Of a stretch of 64,000 nt of DNA, positions 22,792 to 33,582 are shown piece after piece; the first letter of the stretch is position 1, and each line of letters opens with the position of its first letter. The notes beneath the pieces were generated by a model. It was not told where the DNA came from, searched no databases, and saw only the letters and a program-made list of their open reading frames with translations. Where the stretch lies: positions 124,001 through 188,000 of the forward strand of contig PYSS01000074.1 of assembly GCA_003049465.1 (NCBI GenBank). Reading direction: 5' to 3'. The position numbers and the translations under genes are program-made. Source of the stretch: Magnaporthiopsis rhizophila (Eukaryota > Ascomycota > Sordariomycetes > Magnaporthales > Magnaporthaceae).

Positions 22792-23228
22792 CTAGTTTGT
22801 TTTCTGGCATGTCTTCCCCGTGATGATGGGCACGTTGGCGCAGTTTTTGCGGCAGGGGTCCGTGTTGCAGGAGTAGTAGTTGCCAAAGCCCTCCCCGGTC
22901 TTGAAGTACTCCGAATCGCACGCCGGGACCCTGGAGGTAGAAGATTGATAATGGTTAGAAGCTGTAGGCCTTTAGAAGTCTCGTTCTCTTTCTGGAAAAG
23001 CGACGAGAGGGCTTACTGTTTCCAGAACGGAACATCGTCAAAGGGCACGGTCTTGCAGCAATGCCCGAGAGCGTCCGAGTAGACGCAGCACAGGCCCTGC
23101 TGGTTGCGTGAGGGGTAAATGCCGCCCCATGACGGGCAGGTGGTCTCGCGAGGTTCGAGACCAACGGGCGAGGCGGCAGCCATGGGGACGAGGGCCAGAA
23201 GACCGACAGCGAGGACTTGGGAAAGCAT
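22792..23228 (-). CDS. small cysteine-rich secreted protein
   Basis: Two exons, 23228-23017 and 22930-22792, encode 116 residues. The intron 22931-23016 starts GTAAGC and ends CTCCAG; phase 2 is kept. The start at 23228 opens a clear signal peptide (MLSQVLAVGLLALVPMAAA, then SPVGLEPRE). After it come ten cysteines in the order C, CC, CC, C, C, C, C, C: in TCPSW, LCCVY, HCCKT, PACDS, YSCNT, PCRK, NCANV and TCQK. No membrane segment or GPI signal follows, and the protein ends CQKTN. Even Cys number, small size and secretion are what effector-like or antimicrobial-like fungal proteins look like. No family is recognised, so a function is not claimed. It stands alone, with no co-oriented partner nearby. 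Confidence 0.78.
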
Positions 23229-25193
23229 CTTGGGAAACCCTGCGAGGGTATTGAGTGACGAACGAGTGTCTCTAAGTGGGCTATGTGGAAGAGCGGCTGT
23301 AAAGGAGTGAGGCTGCTGGTGCTGGCTGGTTACCTCAAAACAGGCGTCATCAAGTCAAGGAGGCAGGCCAGCATTTAATACCGGATTGCCCGACTGTCTT
23401 CTGGCGCTCCGCCCCAATCCCCTCCGCGTCAAACCTTGGGTGGTAAGGAATAAGGAACATGGGAGTGAAGTCTGGACAAGCAATTACCGTACGATAGGTA
23501 CTCGTGTGGAGCCTCCCAACAGGCACCCGAACTTTAAACTTGTGAGCCAAGCGGCGGGTACTGCCGCTTCGGGAGAGGAAGCCGTGCAATCCACATCGAG
23601 TACCCCGGATCGACGCCTAGTATCGAGATAGATTCATCTAATATAGTTCGTTCATTTATCCCGTCACAATGCTGATGCTGACAGCTGACATCCGATTTAG
23701 AAATGACATGACATGTGGGATTTAATGCAGCTGACACGTTTGAAGGATTCCAAACTAGACCTTCCTAGTGGTCCTAGCCATTGAATCTGCGTAGTAGCAG
23801 TTGAGCATCTTTGTCCTAGTCACTTCTTCTGGTGTACGTCAACCGGGCGGCGAATAAGGTATGCCCCTCTCGGCCCGAAAGAATGACCTTCCAGCCCCGG
23901 AGAACAAAGCCCGGAAGCTGGTGGCGCGCTGGACACAGCCCCTTAGGCCCCTCGTTGCGGGCGGCTGCCTCGTGCAGGGGAGACCCAGTGCCCGAGCCGG
24001 GAGCGTGGATATTACTGGCAGGAGTAGGCTGGCCTTGGGCCGGTTGAAGAAGGGGTTCAGCCGAGGCCGAGCGTCGTTCTGGCGATACCGGGGAGAAAGG
24101 GAGGCGTTAGGAAATGTTCCGCGCTGAGAGCCTCATCGTCCACCTCTCTAGTCCTTTGACGGTAGACGTCTCCACAGCATCACCGTGGCCACCTGTTCCG
24201 AACGAAGCGCTGAAGATATGGTCTGCTCAAGAGTTGGCGTAACGACGCGCGCCGGCGAGGAATAGGTACCTACCTATGTATATGTACATAGGTATATACC
24301 TCTGTGCGTGGACACGACGCAGCACCAGCACCAGCGCGCAATGGTTACCCACAGCCCTCTCCTCCACCAGTAGCGGCGGCCTAAAAGGCTCGTCGTCTGC
24401 CGTGCGACGCTGCCTGGTATGCCAATTACCAAATATTATACCCACGTAATCTCCTGTTAAAATGTTTAAATAATGCGATTAACGGCATGCGAATAGGTTT
24501 ATTTTAAATCAAACGCGGGCACAATCAATCGGGGGCGCGTTGTGTGGGCTGGGGCTAAATTTCCCGACGCCAGCGCAGCGCGGGGGAGCTCGGCTCGGCA
24601 TTTGGCGCCCAGTTCAGGTCAATCGTTTCCGTTTCCGAACACCAGCTCCCCATTCATCCACCCACCGCCGCCGCCCCCAATTCCCAAATCCATCCCCATG
24701 CGGAGAAGTTGACGCGCGATCGGCACGCCGATGGGGTAATCGAATGGATCTGCTGAGGGGGCGATGAAGCACAGTAGTGCAGCCGACGGGAAGCGCGCGA
24801 GTAAGCGGTTACGCTACGCTACCTGTAGGTATCCGGTTCGACAACACAATTGATCACGCTCACTTGAAAACAACGGCGACGGATGGGGTTCCGACCCGGT
24901 GGGCATGATTTTTTTTCTTCCTGATTTTTTTTTTGTGCCAAATGCGGCAATAGCCTTGGCAGAGAGGGCAGGATGGATGGAGCACGAGGTTTCGCGGGGA
25001 ACCCAAGGGAGGGAGAGACCCAGGCCGAGATCGCACCCAAGAGCAAATCTCCATGTAAACGCTACCTTGTATCGGCGCAGAACAAAAGCATCACGAGCCT
25101 TCCTTTTTGTCCCTTGCAGAAGAAGCACAATACAAACAAGATCATTCCATCTATTCCAGCGCAAACAAAACAACCAAAACAAAAAATCAAAAA
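23229..25193. other. intergenic, no gene seen
   Basis: About 2 kb between divergent genes. It holds an AT-rich part (24420-24510), a perfect inverted repeat at 24271-24294 and poly-T/poly-A tracts near 24910-24940 and 25150-25193. The last 100 bases before 25194 are A/C-rich, as in the leader of a well-expressed fungal gene. No reading frame is supported. Confidence 0.45.
24271..24294. repeat. perfect inverted repeat, 10-base arms, 4-base loop
   Basis: TACCTATGTA, loop TATG, then TACATAGGTA. It is flanked by AGGTACC on the left and the palindrome AGGTATATACCT on the right, so the whole 24263-24300 block is made of nested palindromes. It could form a hairpin or cruciform. It is related in sequence to the other TAGGTACC elements. 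Confidence 0.85.
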
Positions 25194-26368
25194 ATGACAC
25201 CACCAAATGACATCCCCACCAAACCCACAGTCCTGCACCTGGGCGACCCGATCGAGTTCAACCACGACCTCTACAGGGAGCTGCAGTTACACTTCTCTGT
25301 GGTCCAGCCGACGCTCGAGGAGCGGCAGCGGCCGGCGTTTCTGCAGGCGCTCCGCGACCGCAAGTGGGGCGACTTCGCCGCCGTCTTCAAGCCCTTCTGG
25401 AACACGGGCGGCGAGATGGGCCGCTGGGACCGCGAGCTGATCACGCTGCTGCCCGCCTCCTTCAGGGTCTACGCCTCGGCCGGCGCCGGCTTCGACTGGG
25501 CCGACGTCGACGTCATGGCCGAAAGGGGTATGTATGTGTGGGCGTGAACGGCGTGTGATAAGGTGAGACAGACAGACGGACGGTTAACTGATAACTTTTC
25601 TTCCATTCTTCTCGTCTAATACGTGCAGGAATCCTCTACTGCAACGGCGCCGGCGCCTCGACAGAGGCCGTGGCTGACATGGCCATCTACCACATCATCT
25701 CCGTCTTCCGCAACATGCAGTGGTCCAACATGGCGGCCCGCAGCGGCGACCCAGACGCCTTCCTCGACGCTCACCGCAACGGCCCCGTCGGCGCTCGCAA
25801 CCCGGCCGGCCACGTGCTTGGCGTCGTCGGGCTCGGCCGCATCGGCCACCGCACCGCCCAGAAGGCGTACGCCGGCTTCGGGATGCGCATCGCCTACTAT
25901 GACGTTGCGCCGCGGTCCGCCGAGCAGACGGCCGGGCTGGGATCCGACGTCAAGGGGTACGATACCCTGGAGGAGATGCTCCCCCACGCCGACTGCATCC
26001 TCATGTCCGCCCCGACCCAGTCCGACGACGGCAGGCCGATCCTGAGGAGGGAGCACTTTTCGATGCTCAAAAGGGGCGCGCGCGTCGTCAACATCGGGCG
26101 GGGCACGCTGCTGGACGAGGAGGCGCTGGCCGACGCACTCGACAGCGGAGCCGTGTACTCGGCCGGGCTTGACGTGCATGCCAATGAGCCGCACGTCAGC
26201 GCGAGGTTGCGGGCGCACCGAAACGTCAGCCTGACGTCGCATACGGCAGGTGGCGCACTCGAGACCACGAGCGGATTCGAGGCGCTCAGCATGCAAAACG
26301 TGCTCGCGGTTCTGGGTGGAAAGGAGCCGCTGACGCCAGTGAACCTTCACCTGTTCAAAGAGACCTAG
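25194..26368 (+). CDS. D-2-hydroxyacid dehydrogenase (NAD(P)-dependent)
   Basis: Reversibly reduces a 2-oxo acid to a D-2-hydroxy acid, as in glyoxylate/hydroxypyruvate reductases. Exons 25194-25527 and 25629-26368 encode 357 residues; intron 25528-25628 starts GTATGT and ends GTGCAG. The start at 25194 lies just after an A-rich leader. The N-terminal substrate domain is followed by the Rossmann domain with GVVGLGRIG (about residues 176-184) and YYDVAPR, which binds the cofactor. The catalytic set is present: Arg near 269 (NIGRG), Glu near 298 (ANEP) and His near 316 (SHTAGG). The length is typical. It lies tail to tail with the regulator gene that follows, only 66 bases apart, and belongs to the proposed catabolic group. 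The exact substrate cannot be told. Confidence 0.92.
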
Positions 26369-26434
26369 ATGAAGGGGTCCGAGGAGCTCACTTTAGTGTG
26401 TCGATAGACGGAATCCCAGCAGCGCCAAGGCCCA

Positions 26435-28757
26435 TCACACTATTGCCCAACACGAGTCGAAGACGGTGTGCATGACGGCGCGCACGTCCTGGCGCGTATT
26501 GGTGGCATCTTGACGGCGCTGAACCTCTTCGAGGACTTGAGCTGTCGCGCGAGCGTTGGAGGCGACTTTCTCCATCGAGAGTATCTGGCCGCGGATCCAG
26601 TCGCGCTCGGCTGCGTCCTTCTCTTCGGTTCCCCACATTAGCAGCGGCCAGAGCATGTTGACTGGCAGCGCCGTTTGGGCCGACCACTGTGGCTGGTGTG
26701 GATGCTGTTCTTCTTCTTGCTGGTCTTTTTGTGGCTGTGCCCGACCGCTGGTAGTTGTGCCTTCAGCGACGGTGCCAGAAAACCTTCTGTCCGAAACGAT
26801 GGTCCCGTGCGGATCTCCCGCAGTCATTGGTGATGACATGTCCATATTCTGCTGCTGCTGCTGGCCTTGTTCATGTTTTTGTTCGTCTGGGGCCGGCCCC
26901 GCGTCCATGACCATTAGACGTGCCAGGTGGCGGATCTGGGCGAGGGCGTCCTTGGACTCGGAAGATAGGGGCAAGTGTCGATATGCGACCCTGTGGAGGT
27001 GCAGCTTGCTGGCGTAATAGTTGGATAGGTACGTCCTGAACGCGCGCGTGATGGTGAAGGCGAGGTAGGGACTAACGTAGGGAGCCCTAAGCTTCCCCGC
27101 GACGGCGTGCGGCATGAGAGCGGGGCATCCGTCTGCCAACAAGGCACGCAGGTCGCGGAGGATCCCGGCCGCTATGTTCATGACCTCAGTCTCGTCCTCA
27201 ACAGTGCCACGACTGCGGTGCCAGGGGTCGATCTTGGAGATGCGCCCCATGAAGGACTGCACCTTCTGGTAAAAGACAATGCCGGGCTGGTACAGCAGCT
27301 CGAAGAGAACGTCTTCGATGTCCCTATCAGATCCAGCGGCGGCCGGTAGCAGGCCGACAATGGAATCTGCAGCCCGGTCTGCCGAGCCTTCTGCGGCATC
27401 GTTGGCGCTGTCGTGGAGGCTACCGGGGGATGGCTGCACGAGCAGGCTCTCGTCCTGGTCTGTGAGGAAAAGCCCTTCGCCGCCGGCGGAGACGGCACGA
27501 GCATCCAGCAACCGGATCCACGATAGCAGATGCATCTCGACCGGATGGAAGCCGCTCCTATCTCCCTGGCGAAAGATGGTGTAGGCGCGCTTCAAGTTGG
27601 CGTGGGTCGTCTCGGTGCGCTCCTCGAGGATATCAATGTAGCAGAGAAAAAATAGGGTAGCCAGCAGGCTTTGCCGCCGAGAGCTGTGTCGCTCGGGAGA
27701 CGGCAGCTCCCCAACCGCGTCGAGTTCCTTGGTCGCGTTCTCGTAGTAGTGCTGGTTGACCTGAGACCACGGCGTCTCGCGGCGGCAGCGGAGCAGGTTG
27801 GAGAAGGCCAGGATGGCGTAGCGAACCATGGTAGAGGCGGCGGCCATTGACATCAGCACACGGCGCATGGCAGTCCACTTCTTCTGGGTCTCGACCTCGG
27901 CAAGGATGGGCGGCACAACCGCATGGACAAAGTAGGTGAGAAGGTCGCTGTCCTCGCCCCGGAAGACGGATAGGCCGACGGACGCAGGCGCCGCCATTGC
28001 GTTGTTGTACTGCGACGATTGGGGACTTGCCATCTGCCTTTCCTGAGCCGCCGCATCCCTTAGCGCGATATCGACGCGCTGTCCGGTGTCGGTGCTGGCT
28101 GGTGTGGTGGTCGGGGTGCCGAGGCGAAGGCCGGCGTCCTGCGAGGAAAGAGGGTTCGTTTAGTTGGGGTGCCCAAGTCAGCAGGAGAGCCCCGCGTTCT
28201 GGGCGGCGCGTACCATGGACTCGTCGCCAGCCGACATGCCGAACTGGCCCCAGAGCCCTGCATCAGACCACATGAAGCTCGCATAGTCGAAAAACTGATC
28301 GACGCCGGCGGTCGGCTGCCCAGCCTGCACGTGGAGCATCTGGCCGCCGCCCGGACTAGCGACGCTACCCGGGTTGTCGGGCGACTGGACATCGGGTCGC
28401 CGACCGGCGGGCAGCTCGGCATGGGCCAGCCTGGCGGAGCCGCTCGGGGTGGAAGACGGTCGTTTCGACGGGCCCGGGGCGGGGGCTGTTTGGATCAAGG
28501 GGCGCCATTGGCAGTGCAGGTTGAGGCGCTCGCAGTGGGAGCATCGCGGCCGCTGTTCGTCGCACCGGACCTTGCGCCGTCTAGGCGGTTTTACCCGTCA
28601 GCAGCCGAGCAAGCAATGGGGACATTGCACGACTTGCGCACAGAACCTACCTGCATGTCACACAGCCGTTTTTGGAGCGGGCAATGCGGCGGACGAGGCC
28701 GTTGTTGGCGTCGCCGGCCTGGCCGCGATCCGCAGGGTTATCGTGCAAAGAGAGCAT
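26435..28757 (-). CDS. Zn2Cys6 fungal transcription factor
   Basis: Exons 28757-28651, 28580-28214 and 28138-26435 encode 725 residues. Introns 28581-28650 (donor GTAGGT) and 28139-28213 (donor GTACGC) keep phase 2 and 0. The zinc cluster is split by intron 1 and reads CX2CX6CX6CX2CX6C, with cysteines near 32, 35, 42, 49, 52 and 59. A Pro/Ser/Gly-rich linker follows, then a long helical middle region of the fungal-specific regulator type (for example FELLYQPGIVFYQKVQSF, ITRAFRTYLSNYYASKLHL). A Gln-rich stretch (QEQGQQQQQ-like) and a conserved C-terminal helix (PVNMLWPLLMWGTEE) come last. An in-frame ATG also exists at 28886; 28757 was chosen as the nearer one. It presumably controls the neighbouring dehydrogenase, transporter and aldolase; this is inferred from position. 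Confidence 0.9.
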
Positions 28758-29303
28758 CGGTTGTTGGCGGCCGCATTGCGCCGTCAAGGCACAGTCGGGG
28801 GCTGTCGGCCATGGTGAAGGAGAAAAGAGGAGCAGGCAGAGACCGCGGATGGAGCGCCAAGACTCGAGGGACTGGGGCTCCAGCACATCTCATGGGGCCC
28901 TTGCGGGTGCTTGTGGGGCGCCAGCAAAATGCGCATTCGTGGGGCTATGTTGGCCCTGATGCCGTCTGGTCCATCGCTTTCACGTCAAGAACAGAAACGG
29001 GGTGATGATGTTGGTCTTGCAATTGTTTTTCTTTTCTTCCTGGTGGGATGAATTGAGATTGAGGAATTGATGGCGGGGGTTTGACCGTGCGCTTCAGACT
29101 CAAGCGATTGAACCAAGCCGCCGCTAAAAATGGAGCAAACCCAATTCGCGTTAAAACGGGAGGTTCTCAGGTTGAATGGAGCATCTGCCCGCCGGCAGGC
29201 AACAGAGACTGAAGATAATCTTGAATTCATTAAGAAAAAAAAAAAAAAATCACGTCTGCTCAGGCAACCAACTCCCTTTCTTACCACATCCATCCACCAG
29301 CCA
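28758..29303. other. promoter region of the Zn2Cys6 gene, 3' end of the MFS gene
   Basis: A GC-rich upstream stretch (28758-28980) merges into an AT-richer one with a run of 14 A at 29234-29249, which probably includes the 3' end of the MFS transporter transcript on the minus strand. No independent gene is seen. Confidence 0.4.
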
Positions 29304-30890
29304 TCACAGAGTATAGCGATAGTCTGGGGTGCACTGCCACCTGACCGCAAGCGCGAGTGTCCGTGTGCCGACCGCAGTTCCCTCGGCTGCCATGTCCTCG
29401 TCTCTGGCCGCGTCAAGGGCCCTGTTGCGCCAGGCCAGGTAGAAGCGCAATGTCGTCGCCATCGCGATGCAAGCCCCTGAGAAGGCCACGTTTGCCACGT
29501 TCGCCTGCCAGTACCGCGGCCCCTGGGTTGCCGGGTAAAAGTAGCTGGCGTAGATGGCCGCCAGGTTCGACCCTGCGTTGACCACGGCGTAGGCGACGGC
29601 GCGCTTGGCCGACGGCCGCGGCAGCGTCGTCGACACCCACGACAGGATGCAGCCAAACGACCCGTACACCGACATCATCATGAAGGTCGCCGTGTACCGC
29701 GCCGCCACGTGCAGCGTCGCCGCCGAGATGACGAAGCCGACGCTACAAAAGACCTGCGGCCACACGACGTGCAGCCACCGCTCGCGCGTCGTGTCGCTGT
29801 GCCACGAGTTGCCGATGCCGAGGATGGCCGCGAACACGTACGGCGGCGCGCTCAGAAGCAGCGTCTCCCGCTGCGAGTAGCCCAGCGTCTGCACGATGGT
29901 CGGGAAGAAGTTGGTGAAGGCCGCGCCCGTGTTGAGCCCCAGCTGCATCATCCAGATCATGTACAGGCTAATGTCGCTGAAGGCGAGCTTGAGGCCCTGC
30001 ATCGCCGTCGTGTCTGCCTGGTCCTCGGGCTCCTCGCTGGCCTCCTCGGCCAGCCGCAGCACGGCCAGCGCCCGTTCCTCGGCCGACAGCCACTTCGTAT
30101 CGGCCGGGTAGTCGGGGATTACGTAAAATGTGATGCCAGCCACCGGGACCGTCATGGCGCCCTCGATGATGAAGAGCCAGCGCCAGTCCGCCAGCCCCGC
30201 GACCCCGTCCATGCCGCCCATGATGGCCGAGCCCAGGAACCCGCTAAAGGCGCCGGCCATCAGGCCCGCCGCGAACAGGATAGAGATGCGCTTGGCCAAC
30301 TCTCTCTTGGTGTACCATGAGCTGAAGAGAAACAGCGCCCCGGGAAAGAAGGGCGCCTCGACAAAGCCCAGAAGAAACCGCAGCACCACCATGCCGGTGT
30401 AGTTTTGCACCGCGCCGGTGCATGCGCTAACTGTGGCCCACGACACCATGACGATGGGGAGAAACACCGAGGGCCGCATTTTGTTGAGGATCATGTTTGT
30501 CGGAATTTGGGTCAAGATATACCCAACAAAAAAGGTGCTAATAATGGTGTTGTATTGTGTGCCGTGGAGCCCAATGTCTTTTTCGAAACTGCCCAGCCGT
30601 GCCGTTGCGATATTGTTCCGGTCGATGTAGTTGAGCACATCTTGCTCACAGGCCAGGTTAGCTCACCATCATACGGCCAGTGGTATAGAACCGGGCCGGG
30701 GACACGTACAGAGCAACATCATTAGCGGCATCATGCGGAGATCGATCTTTCGAACCAAGTCTTTCTCCTTGCGCTCGCGGTCCTCGATCAGGGACCCATC
30801 CCGTGGCGGAGCATCAAGGCTCATGCTGGCTGTCTCGAAGTGAACGGCGTCGTCCCCCTCGGAAGGCTTTAACACATCTTTGCGCGGCAT
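29304..30890 (-). CDS. MFS transporter, anion:cation symporter (ACS) family
   Basis: A plasma-membrane importer of organic anions such as allantoate, nicotinate or sugar-derived acids. Exons 30890-30710 and 30640-29304 encode 505 residues; intron 30641-30709 starts GTACGT, has a GCTAAC branch site and ends GCAAG. The start at 30890 gives a hydrophilic N-tail, then KIDLRMMPLMMLLYVLNYIDRNN, the hallmark first helix of the ACS family. Further hallmarks are FVGYILTQIPTN, RFLLGFVEAPFFPG and FLFSSWYTKRELAKR, followed by a mid-loop (EEPEDQAD) and six more helices. No break is seen. It shares a bidirectional promoter region of about 1.1 kb with the aldolase gene, which fits co-regulation. Confidence 0.92.
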
Positions 30891-31969
30891 GGTGATCTGT
30901 TTTTTTGCGACTGCCGCACCTACCGACCGCACCGTGATGGAATCGAAAACGTCAAATCCAACCCAGTCCCAGAGGGACCGCCTCTTTTCTTATGCCATCT
31001 GGTATGCGTTTGGACGCCGAGTCCTTGTGCTCATCGCCTCGCGGAATCCCCACTCCAGCGTAGCACTGAGACAATCTTGCTAACGTAGTGCGGAAGGTAC
31101 ATCTGTCATCCGGTAGGTACAAAACCGGCCCAGCGGCCTGTCACCCTCGGCTCCTGGTAGGCATAGAGACGGCAGTCATCTTGACAACCCGTCCAACCAC
31201 CGTCGTCCCCATCTTTCACCCCGCCGGGCAAAAGACTCGCATGACTCGAAGATCTGTGAGGGCCGACGGGGCGTTCCCCGCGGTCTCCTCCTTATCCCAT
31301 GGGGAGCGTCTCTGCTTGTCATCCAGTCCAGGCGTACCTCGGAGCAAGTATGGCCGAAATACAGCCGCCTCGCTCACTAGGATGATAGTCTCGGAGATGG
31401 CACCGGTCCATACATAACTCGCACGGTAGGTACAGAGGGGCGTGCCCACCGTCGGCATTCTACCAGGCAGTTATCGGCTCGCCTAGCATGGCATAGCGGT
31501 AGCCGACGGGTGGGGCCTTTGCAGCATGTCTCCATCCCCAACTCCGCCACTAGGCCACTAGCCGACCGACGAGCCACGCCTCCTTGTCCCGGCAGCACAC
31601 TTCATCTCCCAATGCCTCTGGAGCTGCGCTGGATCTGACGACCTCGAGACCTTCTGGGCTCACTGGGAGGGTCCTGGGTGGAGGGCCCCCACGGCCCACA
31701 TCACTAGCATGGCCCCAAAGGTTATCGCCCTCGCCGGGTCGTACCGGCATTGGCAGGGCACGGGTCGCGGTCACCCCAAGACGAGAGAGTTTTATATAGA
31801 TGAACAACCGCGGCTGGATATCTCATAGGCCTCGTTCACATAATTTCGAGCCTTTCCCGACTTTGAGAGATACCTCCACGACGTATACAACCGGCCACGG
31901 TCAGGCCAGGCCATCTCGTCACCTACTGTCCATTCATCGATAACTCCCTATTACACATCTTTACCCAAA
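30891..31969. promoter_or_regulatory. bidirectional promoter, MFS transporter / aldolase
   Basis: The divergent start codons at 30890 (-) and 31970 (+) are 1079 bases apart with no gene between. A TATA box, TATATA at 31793-31798, lies about 172 bases upstream of the aldolase start. Several GGTACC/GGTAGGTAC-like motifs occur (31096, 31111, 31427). Binding sites of the neighbouring Zn2Cys6 protein would be expected as CGG half-sites, but none was assigned. Confidence 0.5.
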
Positions 31970-33004
31970 ATGGCCACCGCAGCGAAGAAGGCCTTCCCTC
32001 CAGGGATCCACGTGCCCAGCTTGACGTGGTTCGAGGGTACGCAAGATCAGAATATTGATTGGGCTGTCCAGAAGAGACATTTCGAATTTCTGGTCAAGTC
32101 CGGACTGCACGGCAGTAAGCGCAGCCTCGAAAGCCATGTCGGGAGAAATAGTATCACGCTAACAATACCCACGCGATCCGCCTCAGTCGTTATCGCCGGC
32201 ACCAATGGCGAGGCCGTGACGCTGTCAGCAGACGAGAAGCGCCAACTGGTAGTCGCGGCGCGCGAGATCGCCACGGCCAACGGTCGCGGCGACATACCCA
32301 TCACGCTGGGGTGCGGCGGGCAAAGCACGCAGCAGGTCATCGCCGAGGCAAGGCAGGCGGCAGCTGCGGGTGCCGACTTTGCGCTCGTGCTGACGCCGAG
32401 CTACTTCCACTTCGCAATGAACGAGGACGCCATCGTCGGCTTCTTCCGCGAGCTGGCCGACGCCAGCCCCGTGCCCATCATTATCTACAACTTCCCCGGC
32501 GTCGTGGCCGGCCTCGACGTCAACTCGGACATGCTGGCGGCCCTGGGCTCGCACCCCAACATCATCGGCGTCAAGTTGACGTGCGGCGGCATCGCAAAGG
32601 TGGCGCGCGTAACGGCGCAGTACAGGCCCGACGAGTTCTTCACGCTGGCGGGCCAGAGCGATTGGCTGGTCCCCGCAATGGGCCTAGGCAGCATCGGCGC
32701 CATCACGGGCGTGGCCAACCTGTACCCGCGCGCGTGCGTGCGCATCTTCGACCTGCACCGCGCCGGCAAGATCAAGGAGGCCGAGACGGCCCAGATCGAG
32801 CTGGCCAAGATGGAGTGGGGGTTCGGCAAGGGCGGCATCAACGGCACCAAGCACATCGTGGCTAATCTCCGATCGTACCCGCTCGAGAGCAGCCACTGCC
32901 GGCGTCCTTACCCGCAGTTTTCAGACCCAAAGAAGCAGGAATGGATCGACAGCGTTGTCAGGCCGCTCGAGGCTGAAGAGAAGGCACTCAATGAGCACTA
33001 CTAG
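31970..33004 (+). CDS. DapA/DHDPS-family class I aldolase (2-keto-3-deoxy-acid aldolase-like)
   Basis: Cleaves a 2-keto(-3-deoxy) acid to pyruvate plus an aldehyde, via a Schiff base; fungal relatives include L-threo-3-deoxy-hexulosonate aldolase of galacturonate breakdown. Exons 31970-32114 and 32187-33004 encode 320 residues. The 72-base intron (GTAAGC..CTCAG, with a GCTAAC branch site) has no stop, so the frame reads through it. It is recognised because removing it joins SGLHG to IVIAGTNGEA, the family's conserved strand and substrate loop. The catalytic Tyr (near 149, IIYNFPG) and Schiff-base Lys (near 178, IIGVKLTCGG) are both present. The length is normal. The neighbours (ACS transporter, hydroxyacid dehydrogenase, Zn2Cys6 factor) fit a sugar-acid pathway. 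The precise substrate is unknown. Confidence 0.92.
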   Translation: MATAAKKAFPPGIHVPSLTWFEGTQDQNIDWAVQKRHFEFLVKSGLHGSKRSLESHVGRNSITLTIPTRSASVVIAGTNGEAVTLSADEKRQLVVAAREIATANGRGDIPITLGCGGQSTQQVIAEARQAAAAGADFALVLTPSYFHFAMNEDAIVGFFRELADASPVPIIIYNFPGVVAGLDVNSDMLAALGSHPNIIGVKLTCGGIAKVARVTAQYRPDEFFTLAGQSDWLVPAMGLGSIGAITGVANLYPRACVRIFDLHRAGKIKEAETAQIELAKMEWGFGKGGINGTKHIVANLRSYPLESSHCRRPYPQFSDPKKQEWIDSVVRPLEAEEKALNEHY

Positions 33005-33582
33005 GGCAATTGTGCTGTAAATAGTAGGGAGATACAAATGTCACGATCTAATGTCCATAACACGTCGATGCTTCCACTCCGTCCATGGATGCCGTACCGA
33101 AGTAGGTAGAGTTCCAGATAACACACCTGCAAAGATGGGAAGCGACTGTTGATGAAACCTGGTAGGGTAACCCGTAAAATGCGCACCTTCCTCGGCCGTC
33201 ATCAGGACTTCCACAGTTGCGGCTCAGGGAAGCTCACCTTGCTCCTTCCAAAACGCCTTGACCCCAACACAAGGTTCCAGCCGCGCTTTTCCCCAGCCAT
33301 CGACGTCACCTCCTGGCAAGCGGGTTTTCATAGGGCAGGCGCCTCCCACCGAACCCACATGTCCAGTCACAGGCTACCCGGGCAGTGGCAGACGGGAAGG
33401 AGACCGACAGCGGATAATAGACCAGCCCAGCAGCTGTTGAGACTCACATTCCGACCCTGAGCCAGCGTTTGTCGGGCAGTTTAGCACAGAGCTGGCCATC
33501 TGGGCGGCACCCTAGGGCCAACCGTGGTCCTTCAATCTTGATACCACGGATTTCTAGCCAACCAAGAGCCCTCCCACGAGCG
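33005..33582. other. intergenic, no gene seen
   Basis: The 3' region of the aldolase gene and 5' region of the nuclease-like gene. The frame upstream of 33583 is open but has no ATG, so it was not added to the downstream gene. Confidence 0.5.
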
